Part shown: piece after piece, positions 6,264 to 6,670 of the stretch | Position numbering within the stretch: the first letter of the stretch is position 1 | Layout of the letters: every line of letters begins with the position of its first letter | Assembly (NCBI GenBank): GCA_030834835.1 | Contig: JAUQXD010000710.1 | Span: forward strand, 1 to 6,670 | Direction: 5' to 3' | Length of the DNA: 6,670 nt | From: Thermoflexales bacterium | GTDB taxonomy: Bacteria > Chloroflexota > Anaerolineae > Fen-1058 | Translations under genes and position numbers: made by a program | The notes under the pieces: model-generated | The model's database searches: none | What the model was told of the DNA's origin: nothing | The model's input: the letters and a program-made list of their open reading frames with translations, nothing else

Positions 6264-6332
6264 TTCATAGTTCATAATTCACCACCGTCCGTCCAACGCA
6301 CATTATGCATTATGAATTAAGCATTATGCATT
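6255..6332 (+). repeat. Inverted arrays of an AT-rich 7-bp repeat forming a long hairpin between ribF and thyX
   Basis: The left array has three heptamers (GCATAAT 6258, TCATAGT 6265, TCATAAT 6272). The right array has four on the opposite strand sense (ATTATGC 6302, ATTATGA 6309, ATTAAGC 6316, ATTATGC 6323). Positions 6255-6278 pair with 6309-6332 in register: 22 of 24 positions pair, two of them G-U, with mismatches at 6265/6322 and 6267/6320, around a 30-nt loop. The ribF stop TAA (6261-6263) lies in the stem. An extra copy of the outer right unit sits in the loop (6302-6308), so slipped alternatives exist. No U-run follows. Confidence 0.75.
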
Positions 6333-6338
6333 CTCTGT

Positions 6339-6344
6339 GAGGGG
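6339..6344 (+). promoter_or_regulatory. Shine-Dalgarno for thyX
   Basis: GAGGGG lies 2 nt before ATG 6347 (GTGAGG, 4 nt before, is an alternative register). Spacing is slightly short, but this is the only purine-rich site near the start and supports ATG 6347. It sits just outside the 6255-6332 hairpin, so it stays accessible when that hairpin is folded. Confidence 0.6.
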
Positions 6345-6346
6345 CC

Positions 6347-6670
6347 ATGAAAGAACGCGACATCTATCTGCTCAATCCCAAAGAACTTAGCCCGGAAGTC
6401 ATCGCCGTCGCTTTTGCCAAAACCAGCCGCTCGCCGGAGTCGTTCCGCGACATTGCGGCCGAACTCAGCGATGAGAAATCGGCCGAGTTTCACGAGAAAT
6501 GGGTCGTTGGTTATGGCCACGCCAGCGTAGCCGAGCACGCGGTGCTGCATCTGGCGTTTGAGAACGTCTCCCGATTGGCGATCGAAGCGATCGAGAGCAA
6601 CCGGCTCGCCTCGTACACGGAGAAGTCCACGCGGTATCAGATCTTCGATCGGGACGCCTTCTACACGCCG
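6347..6670 (+). CDS. thyX: ThyX-family FAD-dependent thymidylate synthase-like protein (5' part, runs off the window)
   Basis: 108 residues are present and the frame is open at the right edge. GYGHASVAEHAVLHLAFENV (55-74) matches the ThyX GH-x-S-x-x-EH segment, and SNRLASYTEKSTRYQ (84-98) lines up with the ThyX signature RHR-x7-S. ThyX converts dUMP to dTMP with methylenetetrahydrofolate, NADPH and FAD. Here the first two signature positions are Ser84-Asn85 instead of Arg-His, whereas Arg86, Ser94 and Arg96-Tyr97 are kept. I recall this SNRLASYTEKSTRY form from ThyX-like proteins of Chloroflexota and relatives, some with two ThyX domains; that memory is unverified. With the RH pair replaced, canonical dTMP synthesis by this domain is uncertain, and a second domain could lie downstream. 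The start has a Shine-Dalgarno at 6339. ribF, the FAD source, is directly upstream. Confidence 0.82.
   Translation, partial: MKERDIYLLNPKELSPEVIAVAFAKTSRSPESFRDIAAELSDEKSAEFHEKWVVGYGHASVAEHAVLHLAFENVSRLAIEAIESNRLASYTEKSTRYQIFDRDAFYTP

Noticed and set aside
5346..6275. 309-codon open frame on the minus strand over nearly all of ribF
   Set aside because: It mirrors ribF codon structure, starts inside the heptamer repeat and shows no family motif; a shadow of ribF.

Overview
The window is a slice of a conserved bacterial translation and ribosome-maturation operon, all on the + strand: the 3' tip of a probable nusA, then ylxR, infB, rbfA, a DHH-family nrnA, an unrecognised small gene, truB, ribF, and the 5' part of a ThyX-family gene that runs off the right edge. 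The GC-rich coding, a short IF2 (591 residues), the order nusA-ylxR-infB-rbfA-nrnA-truB-ribF and an atypical ThyX-like protein next to ribF all suit Chloroflexota (Anaerolineae-like or a relative). That placement is an inference from gene order and protein style; no marker gene proves it.

Left part (1-2733): the nusA end, a 14-bp stem-loop, ylxR, a 151-nt leader with a second stem-loop, infB with a strong Shine-Dalgarno sequence, and rbfA 9 nt after infB. These genes cover transcription elongation and antitermination (NusA), an RNA-binding modulator (YlxR), initiation (IF2) and 30S maturation (RbfA). Middle (2730-3692): nrnA overlaps rbfA by 4 nt (ATGA) and should be translationally coupled; its product degrades the last short RNA fragments.

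The regular pattern breaks at 3693-4398. A 171-residue gene of unknown function sits between nrnA and truB. It is visibly poorer in GC (about 40-48% in lines sampled by hand, against roughly 53-72% in sampled neighbouring lines). The same degenerate 8-bp repeat family flanks it in opposite orientations. This is the best candidate here for an inserted, undescribed unit, but no transposase, integrase or target duplication is visible.

Right part (4399-6670): truB (tRNA pseudouridine 55) and ribF (FMN/FAD synthesis), then the start of a ThyX-family gene whose enzyme class uses FAD. Here the spacers are not ordinary: those before truB, before ribF and before thyX are each built almost wholly from degenerate 7- or 8-bp tandem repeats, with a different unit in each spacer. 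The one between ribF and thyX folds into a long AT-rich hairpin that includes the ribF stop codon. In addition, the hexamer CGATCG occurs 16 times in 6.67 kb, several-fold above composition-based expectation.

No CRISPR array, tRNA, rRNA, insertion sequence or complete defence system was found. The core genes are ordinary; the unusual material is in the spacers, the inserted small gene and the ThyX motif variant.
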